64,000 nucleotides of DNA from a beta proteobacterium AAP99 (GTDB lineage: Bacteria; Pseudomonadota; Gammaproteobacteria; Burkholderiales; Burkholderiaceae_C). Below, one piece after another: positions 52,033-61,406 of this stretch. The notes under the pieces were generated by a model. It ran no database searches. It had not been told where the DNA came from and worked only from the letters and a program-made list of their open reading frames with translations. Numbering within the stretch: position 1 is the stretch's first letter; each line of letters starts with the position of its first letter. Location: assembly GCA_001295775.1 (NCBI GenBank), contig LJIA01000001.1:248001-312000 (forward strand). Reading direction: 5' to 3'. Made by a program: the position numbers and the translations under genes.

Positions 52033-54168
52033 ATGACGCAAACGCTTCCAAAGCAGCCCGCCATTGATGTGCACGGCGTACGCCGCGTGCTGCACGATCT
52101 GTGCACCGTGGCTGCACAGGCTTGCACGCCACCACCTGCGTTCTCGGGCAGTCTGGAGGATTCGCTCGTGGAAAGTCTGCGCCGGCAGCTTTCCGACACG
52201 ACATCCGTACGCACTGTGCTTGAGCGCCATCGACAAGCCTTCGCGGCGCACTATCCGGAGGTGTTGTTGAAGTCCCTCCAAGGTGCGGTAGAGCGCGCAA
52301 TCAGCCAGGCGAGCCTCACGACAGACTTTTCGGCGATTTCGCTCGAACTGATCCCGGAGGATGCGATCGTGCGTCGCATCCGCGTTGGCTATGCCGTGCG
52401 CGGTGTGAAGACCGAAGGCACGGAGGGGCTGGATTTCCTCAGCCATCGCATCAACGAGCTGCTCAAGCAGGCGGGCTGCAAGGCGCGCATCGATGCAGAG
52501 AACAACCCCTTTCGGCCAGCGCTGTTCATCGACGCTGTGGGGGTGGCCTGGCGGCAGGTCACTCAGGTCGATCGCGATGAGCTGATGGTGATCGATGGAT
52601 TCGGGCCGCTGCTCGCGTCCACCATCGAAGAGGCCCACAAGCTTTTGAACGAGCGGCTGGATCAGCGCTTTCCCGTCAGTTCGGCGCGACCGGTGCAGGC
52701 CCAGGGGCGCACCCATGCCCCAGCCGGCGGTGCGGCTGCGCCGCGGCCAAGTGCGGCGGATGTGCTGCGTGCGAGTGGTGGCGCACAGTCGCTGGGCAGC
52801 CCCACGCGCCCGCTGCCCACAGCCACGCAGGACCAGTTGATGCGGCGACTTGCCGGCGAGCGGGCACGAGAAGATGGCCCCGGCGAAAGCGCGGCACTTG
52901 GCCAGATGCTCGAGCGACTGCTGGCGATGCTTGGCGGCATGTCGCAAGCACGCGGGCACTCCGCGCAGGCCCCCGAACAGACTTCACTTGCGTCGACGGG
53001 TGCGGCGGGCCGCTCCGTACAGCCACAGACGGCCGATCTCAATGTCCTGACGCGGCTGACCGAGCTTGCCCGTGAGCACGCCGTCCAGGATGCGGACCAG
53101 CGTCGGCTGGCCTTGCTGGCACAGGTGTTCGGTGTGCTGCTTGACGATCCGGCGGTCCATGGCCGGGTCAAGGAGATCATCGGCCGCATGCAGGTGCCTC
53201 TGCTGAAGGTGGCGCTCGATGACGGGGACTTCTTCTTTGACGAGAACCACCCTGCGCGCCGCATGATGAATGAGCTCCTCGCGGCCGGCCTGCAGGATGA
53301 GTCGCCAAGCGAGGAACGCGTTGCGGCCCTGGACGCGCTGGTGGACCGCGCCGAGCGCGTGCTTGCCGATGCACCGGACGAGCAGGCGCAGCTGATGCTC
53401 GATCTGGACGAACTGCAGCGCGAGGAGCGCGAGTTTGCAGACTCAATCATTGCTGAGGCGGCACCGGTTCCCGATACCGAGACCGATCGCGTGGAAGCCG
53501 CACGGCACGAGGTGGCACAGATCCTGGGCGAGCGCATCAGCCGAGACGGCGTGCCGGAGTTCGTTGCCCAACTGCTGAGCGAGCAATGGAGCGAAGTGCT
53601 CGCCATGGCTTACGTGCGCCGCGCAGCGGACCCCGCGGTCTGGCTGGATGCTGTGCGCGTCATGGATCTGCTGATCTGGAGCGTGCTGCCTGCGACGGCG
53701 CCGGATCATCGGACGAAGCTGATCAAGAGCCTCGCAGAGCTCATCCAGGGTTTGAACGCAGGCTTTGATGCACTGAGCTGGCAGAGCGATGCGCGCGCCG
53801 AGTTTCTTGACCAGCTGGCGAGCTGGCATGCGTCGATCATGCGCACCGGCCGGGTGCCGGACGAACCGGATGCGGGGCGTCCCACCTCCGTCATGCTGCA
53901 TTTCGAAGCGGATCTTGATGCCCTGACACGCGGACAGTGGCTGGAATTCATCGACGAGCATGGCCCGGGCGAGATGTTCCGCATCTCATGGATCAGCCCG
54001 ATGCGCACGCGCTTCATCCTCACGCCGGCCAAGCGAGCAGGCGTGCGCCTGCTCACCGCCGTGGAGCTGGGGAGCCGCCTGGATACTGGCGTGATTCGTG
54101 TGGTGAATCGCGCCGCAGCCTTTGATCGTGCATTGCAGCTCGCCGTGGAAAGTGACGCGCTGGGTTGA
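52033..54168 (+). CDS. DUF1631 family protein
   Basis: 711 aa from ATG 52033 (a TTG at 52027 is in frame). N-terminal FAAHYPEVLLKSLQGAVERA and LSHRINELLKQAGCKARID-like LDFLSHRINELLKQAGCKAR, with NNPFRPALFIDAVGVAW. A Pro/Ala-rich low-complexity middle (about 220-320). The C-terminal part has FFFDENHPARRMMNELLAAG and ends with RGQWLEFIDEHGPGEMFRIS followed by WISPMRTRFILTP. The layout matches DUF1631, of unknown function. No signal peptide or membrane span; probably cytosolic. Confidence 0.82.
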   Translation: MTQTLPKQPAIDVHGVRRVLHDLCTVAAQACTPPPAFSGSLEDSLVESLRRQLSDTTSVRTVLERHRQAFAAHYPEVLLKSLQGAVERAISQASLTTDFSAISLELIPEDAIVRRIRVGYAVRGVKTEGTEGLDFLSHRINELLKQAGCKARIDAENNPFRPALFIDAVGVAWRQVTQVDRDELMVIDGFGPLLASTIEEAHKLLNERLDQRFPVSSARPVQAQGRTHAPAGGAAAPRPSAADVLRASGGAQSLGSPTRPLPTATQDQLMRRLAGERAREDGPGESAALGQMLERLLAMLGGMSQARGHSAQAPEQTSLASTGAAGRSVQPQTADLNVLTRLTELAREHAVQDADQRRLALLAQVFGVLLDDPAVHGRVKEIIGRMQVPLLKVALDDGDFFFDENHPARRMMNELLAAGLQDESPSEERVAALDALVDRAERVLADAPDEQAQLMLDLDELQREEREFADSIIAEAAPVPDTETDRVEAARHEVAQILGERISRDGVPEFVAQLLSEQWSEVLAMAYVRRAADPAVWLDAVRVMDLLIWSVLPATAPDHRTKLIKSLAELIQGLNAGFDALSWQSDARAEFLDQLASWHASIMRTGRVPDEPDAGRPTSVMLHFEADLDALTRGQWLEFIDEHGPGEMFRISWISPMRTRFILTPAKRAGVRLLTAVELGSRLDTGVIRVVNRAAAFDRALQLAVESDALG

Positions 54169-54186
54169 CAAAGCTCGCGCGTAGAG

Positions 54187-54218
54187 AAAACGGGCAGCCT
54201 GAGCTGCCCGTTTAGTTT
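54187..54218. terminator. Bidirectional terminator between DUF1631 and phoH
   Basis: An 11-bp stem AAACGGGCAGC/GCTGCCCGTTT with a CTGA loop. TTTAGTTT follows on the plus strand and TTTTCTC on the minus strand, between convergent genes. Confidence 0.85.
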
Positions 54219-54232
54219 GGCGCTGCGAGTAC

Positions 54233-55981
54233 CTACAACGCGTCCGCTGCAAAGTCCGCCAGACGCGAACGCTCTCCGCGAGCGAGGGTGACGTGCCCGC
54301 TATGCGGCCAGCCCTTGAAGCGGTCGACGACGAACGTCAGGCCGCTCGAGCCTTCGGTGAGGTAGGGCGTGTCGATCTGGGCGATGTTGCCCATGCAGAC
54401 CACCTTGGTGCCGGGGCCGGCGCGGGTGATGAGCGTTTTCATCTGCTTGGGCGTGAGGTTCTGTGCCTCATCGATGATCAGGAACTTCTGCTGGAACGTG
54501 CGGCCGCGCATGAAGTTCATGCTCTTGATCTTGATCTTGCTCTTGATCAGGTCGCTGGTGGCCTGCTTGCCCCATTCGCCGCCGTGACCGCTGCCTGAGG
54601 GGCTGCCGAGCAGGACTTCGAGGTTGTCTTCAACGGCACCCATCCAAGGCGCCATCTTCTCTTCCTCGGTGCCCGGCAGGAAGCCGATGTCCTCGCCCAC
54701 AGGCACGGTGGCGCGCGTCATGATGATCTCGCTGTACAGGCGCTTGTCCAGGCACTGCGCGAGCGCTGCAGCAAGGGTGATGAGTGTCTTGCCGGTGCCG
54801 GCCTGACCCAGCAGGGTGACGAAGTCCACTTCCGGATTCATGAGCAGGTTCAGCGCAAAGTTCTGCTCACGATTGCGCGCGGTCACTCCCCAGACGGCGT
54901 GCTTGGCGTGGGTGTAGTCCTTCACCGTCCGCATCACCGCGGTCTTCCCGCTGATCTCGGTCACCTGGGCGTACAGGCTCTGCCCGATGCCGTCGGTCGT
55001 TTCGTGGAACACGAACTGGTTGACGAGCATGCTGGCGACGGCTGGGCCGGTGACGCGGTAGAAGGTGGCGCCACCGTGCTGCCAGCTCTCCATGCCCTTG
55101 GAGTGCTTGTCCCAGAAGTCTGCGGGCAGGGCGAACACGCCGGAATACAGCATGTCGCGGTCTTCAAGGACCTTGTCGTTGAAGTAGTCCTCGGCCGACA
55201 GGTTCAGCGCCCGGGCCTTCACGCGCATGTTGATGTCCTTGGACACCAGTACGACTTCGCGGCCCGAATGGATCTCGGAGAGCGCGCGCACGACACCGAG
55301 GATCTGGTTGTCCGCCTTGCCCACGGGCAGGGTGGCGGGCAGCGCGTTGGCGGTGGCCTGGGTCTGGAAGAAGAGCTTGCCGGTGGCGTCCTTGTTGCCG
55401 AGCTTGGAGAGCGGGATGCCCTTTTCCATCGGCTCTGCAAAGCCCTCGACCAACTGGTCAAGCATGCGGCTCACGCTGCGCGCATTGCGCGCCACTTCGC
55501 TCATGCCCTTCTTGTTGTTGTCCAGTTCCTCCAGCGTCATCATCGGGAGGTAGATATCGTGTTCCTCGAAGCGGAACACGCTGGTTGGGTCGTGCAGCAG
55601 GACGTTGGTGTCGAGCACGAAAAGCTTGGCCGGGCCGGTGCCGCGGCGGGCGGCGCGCCCACCCTCTGCATGCTGAGTCGCGCGCTTGGCGCCGCCCAGT
55701 GTGGCGACGTTGCTGACCGGTTGGCGATCTTCTCTCTCCGCGCGGGGCGCGCGAAGTCCTCGACTGCGCGAAGGTTCAACGGCGGGCAGGCTCAACTCCT
55801 CGAACAGCGCCGGTTGCTCCACTGCACGCAGCAGTGCGGGGCTTTGCGCAGCGGGTTTTGACGGAGCACTTGCCTGAACGCCTTGCGGTTTCTTGTGGGC
55901 AGCGGGTTTGCGGCTGCTGGCGCGGTGTTCTTCGAGATCGACGATGTCAGCGGGCTTGGCAGGTGCTTTGGGCAGTGGCAT
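54233..55981 (-). CDS. PhoH family protein with N-terminal PIN domain
   Basis: 582 aa from ATG 55981. A basic, disordered N-terminus (1-115), a PIN domain (FVLDTNVLLHDPTSVFRFEE at 121-140; D124 is a metal residue) and a C-terminal PhoH ATPase domain with GQAGTGKTLITLAAALAQ, QKFLIIDEAQNLTPKQMKTL and TRAGPGTKVVCMGNIAQID. Domain order matches the PhoH2/YlaK type, shown in other bacteria to be an RNA helicase-nuclease. The frame is open upstream to 56059 but that part is not conserved in appearance. Confidence 0.93.
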   Translation of the reverse strand: MPLPKAPAKPADIVDLEEHRASSRKPAAHKKPQGVQASAPSKPAAQSPALLRAVEQPALFEELSLPAVEPSRSRGLRAPRAEREDRQPVSNVATLGGAKRATQHAEGGRAARRGTGPAKLFVLDTNVLLHDPTSVFRFEEHDIYLPMMTLEELDNNKKGMSEVARNARSVSRMLDQLVEGFAEPMEKGIPLSKLGNKDATGKLFFQTQATANALPATLPVGKADNQILGVVRALSEIHSGREVVLVSKDINMRVKARALNLSAEDYFNDKVLEDRDMLYSGVFALPADFWDKHSKGMESWQHGGATFYRVTGPAVASMLVNQFVFHETTDGIGQSLYAQVTEISGKTAVMRTVKDYTHAKHAVWGVTARNREQNFALNLLMNPEVDFVTLLGQAGTGKTLITLAAALAQCLDKRLYSEIIMTRATVPVGEDIGFLPGTEEEKMAPWMGAVEDNLEVLLGSPSGSGHGGEWGKQATSDLIKSKIKIKSMNFMRGRTFQQKFLIIDEAQNLTPKQMKTLITRAGPGTKVVCMGNIAQIDTPYLTEGSSGLTFVVDRFKGWPHSGHVTLARGERSRLADFAADAL

Positions 55982-56026
55982 CCAGAGGCTCCGGTTGCGT
56001 GGGTGAGAAAGCGGGAAGTGCAGAAG

Positions 56027-56066
56027 TGAAAAGGCCGCTTGACCGGGTAAACCGGGCAAGCGGCCT
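56027..56066 (-). terminator. Intrinsic terminator after bcp (minus strand)
   Basis: AGGCCGCTTG (56032-56041) and CAAGCGGCCT (56057-56066) form a 10-bp stem; on the minus strand TTTTCAC follows. It separates bcp from phoH, which must have its own promoter in the short remaining gap. Confidence 0.75.
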
Positions 56067-56115
56067 GGGTACAGCGGCCGATCGGGTGGGCACTGCGCTC
56101 AGGGCGCGGCGCGAA

Positions 56116-56577
56116 TCAGAGTGACTTGACGTAGGCAAGAACCTCTTCCGCGTGGCCCGGCACCTTCACGCCGCGCCACTCCCTGGCCAGTACGCCGTAC
56201 TGGTCGATGACAAAGGTGCTGCGCTCGACGCCCTGCACGGGCTTGCCGTACATGGTCTTGGTCTTGATGACGTCGAAGGAGCGGGTGAGCTGTTCGGCGA
56301 CATCCGAGATCAGCGGGAAGGGAAACTTCTCCTGTTCGCAGAAGGACTGATGGCTCTTCAGGCTGTCGCGGCTGACGCCGATCACCGCGGCGTTTTCCTT
56401 CACGAACTGATCGTGCAGGTCGCGGAAGTTCTGGCCCTCCAGCGTGCAGCCCGGGGTGTTGTCCTTGGGGTAGAAGTAAAGCACCACCTTGTGGCCCTTC
56501 AGCAGAGACAGGGTGATGTCGCCAAGGGTCGAGGGCGCCGTGAAGTCAGGAACCGGATGGCCAAGTTTGATCGTCAT
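56116..56577 (-). CDS. bcp: Thioredoxin-dependent peroxiredoxin, Bcp/PrxQ type
   Basis: 153 aa. The peroxidatic Cys44 lies in FYPKDNTPGCTLEGQNFRDL. The usual second Cys five residues later is Gln; instead Cys80 in SHQSFCEQEKFPFPLISD, 36 residues on, fits the PrxQ subgroup with the resolving Cys in helix 3. Reduces hydroperoxides with thioredoxin in the cytosol. It lies 21 nt downstream of the Mth938-like gene on the same strand. Confidence 0.93.
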   Translation of the reverse strand: MTIKLGHPVPDFTAPSTLGDITLSLLKGHKVVLYFYPKDNTPGCTLEGQNFRDLHDQFVKENAAVIGVSRDSLKSHQSFCEQEKFPFPLISDVAEQLTRSFDVIKTKTMYGKPVQGVERSTFVIDQYGVLAREWRGVKVPGHAEEVLAYVKSL

Positions 56578-56598
56578 GGGGTGATGCCTTTGGTGGTT

Positions 56599-56988
56599 TT
56601 AACTGGAAAGCTCGGACTCGATGATGAAAGCGCCCACAACCCGCCGGCCTTCGGCCATCAGGATGTTGTACGTGCGACACGCAGCTGCGGTGTCCATGAC
56701 TTCAAGGCCGATCCGCTGCCCGGCCAGCTGGGCAGCGACCCGCGGATGCGGGAAACGCTGCCTGCGCCCGGTGCCCAGCACGACGAGTTCGGGCTGCCCG
56801 TTCGCCAGCTTCGAGACGACATCTGCATCCAGCGCCGCAATGTCCTGAATGCCCCAGGAGGCCACGGGGCCTTCAGGAGCGACGACGATGCTGTGCGGGA
56901 ATGCGACGGCGTTGATTTCGATGCCGACGGCGGAGTAGCCCGTGACCGTGTTGAGCGATGCGTTGCGAGGATCGGCGTGGAGCTTCAC
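56599..56988 (-). CDS. Mth938-like domain (DUF498) protein
   Basis: 129 aa from GTG 56988 (MKLHADPRNASLNTVTGY); TTG 57000 would add four residues. GYSAVGIEINAVAFPHSIVV, LVVLGTGRRQRFPHPRVAAQ and LEVMDTAAACRTYNILMAEG are typical of the Mth938 fold, found also in NDUFAF3-like assembly factors. Function in bacteria is unknown. The divergent gap to alaA (57001-57201) contains TATAAT on the minus strand at 57038-57033, a possible -10. Confidence 0.85.
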   Translation of the reverse strand: MKLHADPRNASLNTVTGYSAVGIEINAVAFPHSIVVAPEGPVASWGIQDIAALDADVVSKLANGQPELVVLGTGRRQRFPHPRVAAQLAGQRIGLEVMDTAAACRTYNILMAEGRRVVGAFIIESELSS

Positions 56989-57201
56989 GGAGGACTGCAA
57001 AAGGTGCGCACACGGGGTGCAGCGACCCTGTCATTATACTCAGTTGTGCAACGCCGCATCGGGCTGCCATCCTGGCCGAAATTGATGCGCACCGAGCAAC
57101 CCTACCCAATCCGGGTGGCGGCTGCCGGGATAACCCTAGTGACCGAATGCCTTTGAGTGCGAAGCACCCAAGCGCGGTCGTATCGCTCCGAGCGCCTTGC
57201 C

Positions 57202-58479
57202 ATGAAAACCATCGAGAAGTCCCAGAAGCTCTCTAACGTCTGCTACGACATTCGCGGCCCCGTACTGGACCGCGCGCGGCAGATGGAGGAGGAGGGCCAC
57301 CGCATCATCAAGCTGAACATCGGCAATCTGGCCGCGTTCGGCTTCGAGCCGCCAGAAGAGATCGTGCAGGACATGATCCGCAACCTGCCCAGTGCAGTGG
57401 CGGCTGGCTACACCGACAGCAAGGGCTTGTTTGCGCCACGCAAGGCCGTCATGCACTACACGCAGGAAAAGGGCATTGCCGGCGTGCACGTGGACGACGT
57501 GTATCTGGGCAATGGCGCCAGCGAGCTGATCGTGATGGCCATGAACGGTCTGCTCAACGACGGTGACGAAGTACTGGTGCCCATGCCGGACTACCCGCTC
57601 TGGACGGCCGCAGCCACACTCTCCGGCGGCAAGGCCGTGCACTACGTGTGCGACGAGCAGAGCGACTGGTACCCGGACATCGCCGACATCAAGCGCAAGA
57701 TCACCGACCGCACGAAGGCCATCGTGGTGATCAACCCCAACAACCCCACGGGCGCGCTGTATCCGAAGGAGGTGCTGGAGCAGATCGTCGACGTGGCGCG
57801 CCAGCATCAACTGATCGTGTTTGCCGACGAGATCTACGACAAGACCCTGTACGACGGCAACGTGCACACCTCGATCGCCTCGCTGGCCGATGACGTGCTG
57901 TTCGTGACCATGAACGGGCTGTCCAAGAACTACCGCTCCTGCGGATATCGCTCGGGCTGGATGGTCGTCAGCGGCGAGAAGCGCCATGCGCGTGACTACA
58001 TCGAAGGCCTGAACATGCTGGCCAGCATGCGCCTGTGCGCCAACACGCCGGGGCAGCTCGCCATCCAGACGGCGCTGGGCGGCTACCAGAGCATCAAGGA
58101 TCTGGTTGCACCGACAGGGCGCTTGACGCGTCAGCGCGACACGGCGTGGAAGCTGCTGTCCGAGATCCCGGGTGTATCCGTCGTCAAGCCGAAGGCGGCG
58201 CTCTACATGTTCCCGCGGCTGGACGCGAAGATGTATCCGATCGCTGACGACCAGCAGTTCGCCTACGAGCTGCTGGATCAGGAGCGCGTGCTGATCGTGC
58301 AGGGCACCGGCTTCAACTGGAAGTCGCCGGATCATTTCCGGCTCGTTTTCCTGCAGGACACCGACAACCTGACCGAATCAGTGAACCGCATTGCGCGATT
58401 CCTGGACGGTTACCGCCGCCGGCACAACACGCAGCACTTCGTCAGCACGTCGGCCAAGCCATTGCGCTCGGTGGCCTGA
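57202..58479 (+). CDS. alaA: Alanine-synthesising aminotransferase (AlaA-type)
   Basis: 425 aa. KTIEKSQKLSNVCYDIRGPV at the start and LNIGNLAAFGFEPPEEIV are nearly diagnostic for AlaA (YfbQ), which makes alanine from pyruvate and glutamate. PLP residues: NPNNPTGALYPKEV, FADEIYDKTLYDG and K242 in NGLSKNYRSCGYRSGW. It is 68 nt upstream of hom on the same strand, so an amino-acid biosynthesis operon alaA-hom-thrC is likely. Confidence 0.95.
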   Translation: MKTIEKSQKLSNVCYDIRGPVLDRARQMEEEGHRIIKLNIGNLAAFGFEPPEEIVQDMIRNLPSAVAAGYTDSKGLFAPRKAVMHYTQEKGIAGVHVDDVYLGNGASELIVMAMNGLLNDGDEVLVPMPDYPLWTAAATLSGGKAVHYVCDEQSDWYPDIADIKRKITDRTKAIVVINPNNPTGALYPKEVLEQIVDVARQHQLIVFADEIYDKTLYDGNVHTSIASLADDVLFVTMNGLSKNYRSCGYRSGWMVVSGEKRHARDYIEGLNMLASMRLCANTPGQLAIQTALGGYQSIKDLVAPTGRLTRQRDTAWKLLSEIPGVSVVKPKAALYMFPRLDAKMYPIADDQQFAYELLDQERVLIVQGTGFNWKSPDHFRLVFLQDTDNLTESVNRIARFLDGYRRRHNTQHFVSTSAKPLRSVA

Positions 58480-58547
58480 AGCACTCGCACGACTGCGCGG
58501 GCCACGATGCCACGCGCTGATCGAAACAGAACATGAGGGAGAGTTCC

Positions 58548-59858
58548 ATGGAAGCGATCCGAGTCGGGTTGCTGGGTGCCGGTGTGGTCGGCAGCGGCGT
58601 GGTCAGCGTGCTCAAGCGCAACCGGGAGGAGATCGCCCGCCGCGCCGGGCGCGAGATTCGCGTGGTGCAGGTCTGCGCACGCAATCTGGAGAAGGCACGG
58701 CAGCTGGTGGGTGATGAGGTGCAGGTCGTGGCTGATCCGATCGCCATGGCCACATCGCCGGATGTGGACGTGCTGGTGGAGGTGATCGGCGGCACCACGG
58801 TGGCCAAGGACGCGATTCTGGCGGCGCTGAAGGCCGGCAAGGCGGTGGTCACAGCCAACAAGGCGCTGCTGGCCACCGCCGGCAATGAAGTCTTTGCTGC
58901 AGCGCGTGCCGGTCGCGTGCCGGTCATGTTCGAAGCCGCAGTGGCTGGCGGCATCCCGATCATCAAGGCCCTGCGCGAAGGGCTGGCGGCCAACCGCATG
59001 CAGTGGGTGGCCGGCATCATCAATGGCACCACGAACTTCATCCTGTCGGAAATGCGTGCCAAGCGCCTGCCCTTCGAGGCGGTGCTCAAGGAGGCGCAGC
59101 GTCTGGGCTATGCCGAGGCCGACCCGACCTTCGACATCGAAGGCGTGGATGCCGCGCACAAGCTCACGCTGCTGTCTGCACTGGCCTTCGGCATCCCGGT
59201 GCAGTTTGATCGCGCATCTGTAGAGGGCATCAGCAAGCTGCAGGCGGCTGACATTGCCTATGCCGAGGAGCTGGGCTACCGCATCAAGCTGCTGGGGATC
59301 ACGCGCAAGCATCCCGCCGGTATCGAACTGCGCGTGCACCCCACGCTGGTGCCCGCCAAGCGCCTGATCGCCAGTGTGGAAGGCGCCATGAACGCCGTGC
59401 TCATCAAGGGCGACGCCGTCGGGGCCACGCTGTACTACGGCCCGGGTGCCGGCAGCGAGCCTACGGCCAGTGCGGTGATTGCCGACCTCGTGGATGTGAC
59501 GCGCCTCTTCACCGCAGACCCGGAGCACCGCGTGCCAGCGCTGGCCTTCCAGCATGACGCGCTGGCCGCCACCCCCATCCTGCCCATGAGTGAGGTGGAA
59601 ACCGCCGCCTACATGCGCCTGCGCGTGGCTGACCAGGCCGGTGTGCTGGCCGATATCACGCGCATCCTCGCGGACAGCAACATCAGCATTGATGCCGTGC
59701 TGCAGAAGGAAGCCGCAGACGGCTCGAGCGAGACGGATCTGATCATCCTCACGCACCGCACCAAGGAAGGCTCGATCAATGCGGCCATTGCGCGCATGGA
59801 GATGCTGCGCAGCGTGAAAGGCAAGGTCGTGCGCATTCGAATGGAAGAACTTGCGTAA
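58548..59858 (+). CDS. hom: Homoserine dehydrogenase
   Basis: 436 aa. NAD(P)-binding VGLLGAGVVGSGVV near residue 6, VVTANKALLATAGNEVF, then MFEAAVAGGIPIIKALREGL and GIINGTTNFILSEM of the catalytic domain. DPTFDIEGVDAAHKLTLLSA follows. A C-terminal ACT domain (RVADQAGVLADITRILADSN) suggests threonine feedback. Converts aspartate semialdehyde to homoserine. GGGAGAG lies before ATG 58548. thrC follows after 102 nt that contain palindrome copy G. Confidence 0.97.
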   Translation: MEAIRVGLLGAGVVGSGVVSVLKRNREEIARRAGREIRVVQVCARNLEKARQLVGDEVQVVADPIAMATSPDVDVLVEVIGGTTVAKDAILAALKAGKAVVTANKALLATAGNEVFAAARAGRVPVMFEAAVAGGIPIIKALREGLAANRMQWVAGIINGTTNFILSEMRAKRLPFEAVLKEAQRLGYAEADPTFDIEGVDAAHKLTLLSALAFGIPVQFDRASVEGISKLQAADIAYAEELGYRIKLLGITRKHPAGIELRVHPTLVPAKRLIASVEGAMNAVLIKGDAVGATLYYGPGAGSEPTASAVIADLVDVTRLFTADPEHRVPALAFQHDALAATPILPMSEVETAAYMRLRVADQAGVLADITRILADSNISIDAVLQKEAADGSSETDLIILTHRTKEGSINAAIARMEMLRSVKGKVVRIRMEELA

Positions 59859-59867
59859 GCAGCCTCA

Positions 59868-59936
59868 GAGGGCTTTCCGCTGTATCCATGCGGGTTTTCA
59901 GCCGTTTTGGCCTGAAGGCCCGCACCAGAAGCGCGT
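59868..59936 (-). repeat. Dispersed palindrome family, copy G
   Basis: GAGGGCTTTCCGCT, GCGGGTTTTCAGCCGTTTTG, GCCTGAAGGCCCGCACCAGA, AGCGCG. The GCGGG..TTTTCAG and CTGAAGG..CCCGC arms pair, making an intra-operon hairpin that ends 25 nt before the thrC ATG. Confidence 0.8.
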
Positions 59937-59960
59937 CTCACTTTTCGGAATTTGAGTCTC

Positions 59961-61406
59961 ATGCGTTACATCTCCACCCGCGGCGCACTGGCTGACGCAC
60001 CTCAAGGCTTCTCCGACTCCCTGCTGGGCGGTCTCGCGCCGGACGGCGGGCTGACCTGGCCGGTGCAGATGCCCCAGGTCACGCCGGCCGAGCTTGAAGC
60101 CTGGCGCCACCTCTCCTATGCCGAGCTGGCGTTCGCGGTGCTTTCCAAGTTCGTGGATGACATCGAGCCTGCCACGCTCAAGGCCCTGTGCGAGAAGACC
60201 TACACGCCGCAGGTCTACTGCAACACGCGCCCAGGCGAGCGGGCGGCCGACATCACGCCCCTGACCGCGCTGGGTGTGGAGCAGGGCGCGCCGCTGTCCC
60301 TGCTGGCCCTGTCCAACGGCCCGACCCTGGCCTTCAAGGACATGGCCATGCAGCTGCTCGGCAACCTGTTCGAGCATGCACTTGCGGCCCGCGGTGAGCA
60401 GATCAACATCCTGGGTGCAACCAGCGGCGACACCGGCAGTGCGGCGGAATACGCCCTGCGCGGCAAGCGCGGCGTGCGGGTGTTCATGCTCAGCCCGCAT
60501 GGCCGCATGAGCCCCTTCCAGCAGGCGCAGATGTTCAGCCTGCAAGACGCCAACATCTTCAACATTGCCATGCACGGCGTGTTCGACGATTGCCAGGATG
60601 TGGTCAAGCGCGTCAATGAAGACCTGGCCTTCAAGACGCAGTACCGCATCGGCGCGGTGAACAGCATCAACTTCGCCCGTGTCGTCGCCCAGGCCGTCTA
60701 CTACTTTCGCGGCTGGTTTGCCGCCACGGCTGCAGGTGCCAAGGACGTCAGCTTTGCCGTCCCGTCAGGCAACTTTGGGAACGTGCTCGCTGGGCACATC
60801 GCGCGTCGCATGGGTCTGCCGATCCGCAGGCTGGTGGTGGCCACCAACGAGAACCGTGTGCTCGACGAGTTCTTCCGCACGGGCGTGTACCGCGTACGCA
60901 AGAGTTCGGAAACGCTGGAGACATCCAGCCCGTCCATGGACATCTCCAAGGCCTCCAATTTCGAGCGCTTCGTCTTCGACCTGGTCGGTGGCGATGCCGC
61001 CCGCGTGCGCGATCTGTTCGCGCAGGTTGAGCGCGGCGGCTTCGATCTGTCGGCCGATCCGGCGTTCAAGCGCATCAGCGACTTCGGCTTCGTCTCCGGC
61101 TGCAGCTCGCACACCCACCGGCTGGCGGTGATCCGTGATGTCGCGGGCCGCTACGGCGAGGTGATCGATCCGCACACTGCGGACGGCATCAAGGTCGCGC
61201 GAGAGTACCTGGAGCCGGGCGTGCCGATGGTGGTGCTTGAGACGGCGCAGCCCGTGAAGTTCGGTGCCACCATCGAGGCGGCGCTGCACCGTGCTGCGCC
61301 ACGGCCCGCCGCCTTCGAGGGTATCGAGCAACTCCCCAAGCGCTTTGAGGTCATGAACGCCGATGTGGCGGCCATGAAGGATTACATTGCCCGCCATGTC
61401 GGCTGA
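59961..61406 (+). CDS. thrC: Threonine synthase
   Basis: 481 aa. PLP-dependent conversion of O-phosphohomoserine to threonine. The start MRYISTRGALADAPQGFSDS with SLLGGLAPDGGL is typical of the proteobacterial form. The PLP Lys126 is in LSNGPTLAFKDMAMQ; GATSGDTGSAAEYALRGKRG and VPSGNFGNVLAGHIARRMGL are the phosphate and cofactor loops. An in-frame TTG at 59952 is less likely than ATG 59961. The end overlaps moeA by 11 nt. Confidence 0.96.
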   Translation: MRYISTRGALADAPQGFSDSLLGGLAPDGGLTWPVQMPQVTPAELEAWRHLSYAELAFAVLSKFVDDIEPATLKALCEKTYTPQVYCNTRPGERAADITPLTALGVEQGAPLSLLALSNGPTLAFKDMAMQLLGNLFEHALAARGEQINILGATSGDTGSAAEYALRGKRGVRVFMLSPHGRMSPFQQAQMFSLQDANIFNIAMHGVFDDCQDVVKRVNEDLAFKTQYRIGAVNSINFARVVAQAVYYFRGWFAATAAGAKDVSFAVPSGNFGNVLAGHIARRMGLPIRRLVVATNENRVLDEFFRTGVYRVRKSSETLETSSPSMDISKASNFERFVFDLVGGDAARVRDLFAQVERGGFDLSADPAFKRISDFGFVSGCSSHTHRLAVIRDVAGRYGEVIDPHTADGIKVAREYLEPGVPMVVLETAQPVKFGATIEAALHRAAPRPAAFEGIEQLPKRFEVMNADVAAMKDYIARHVG

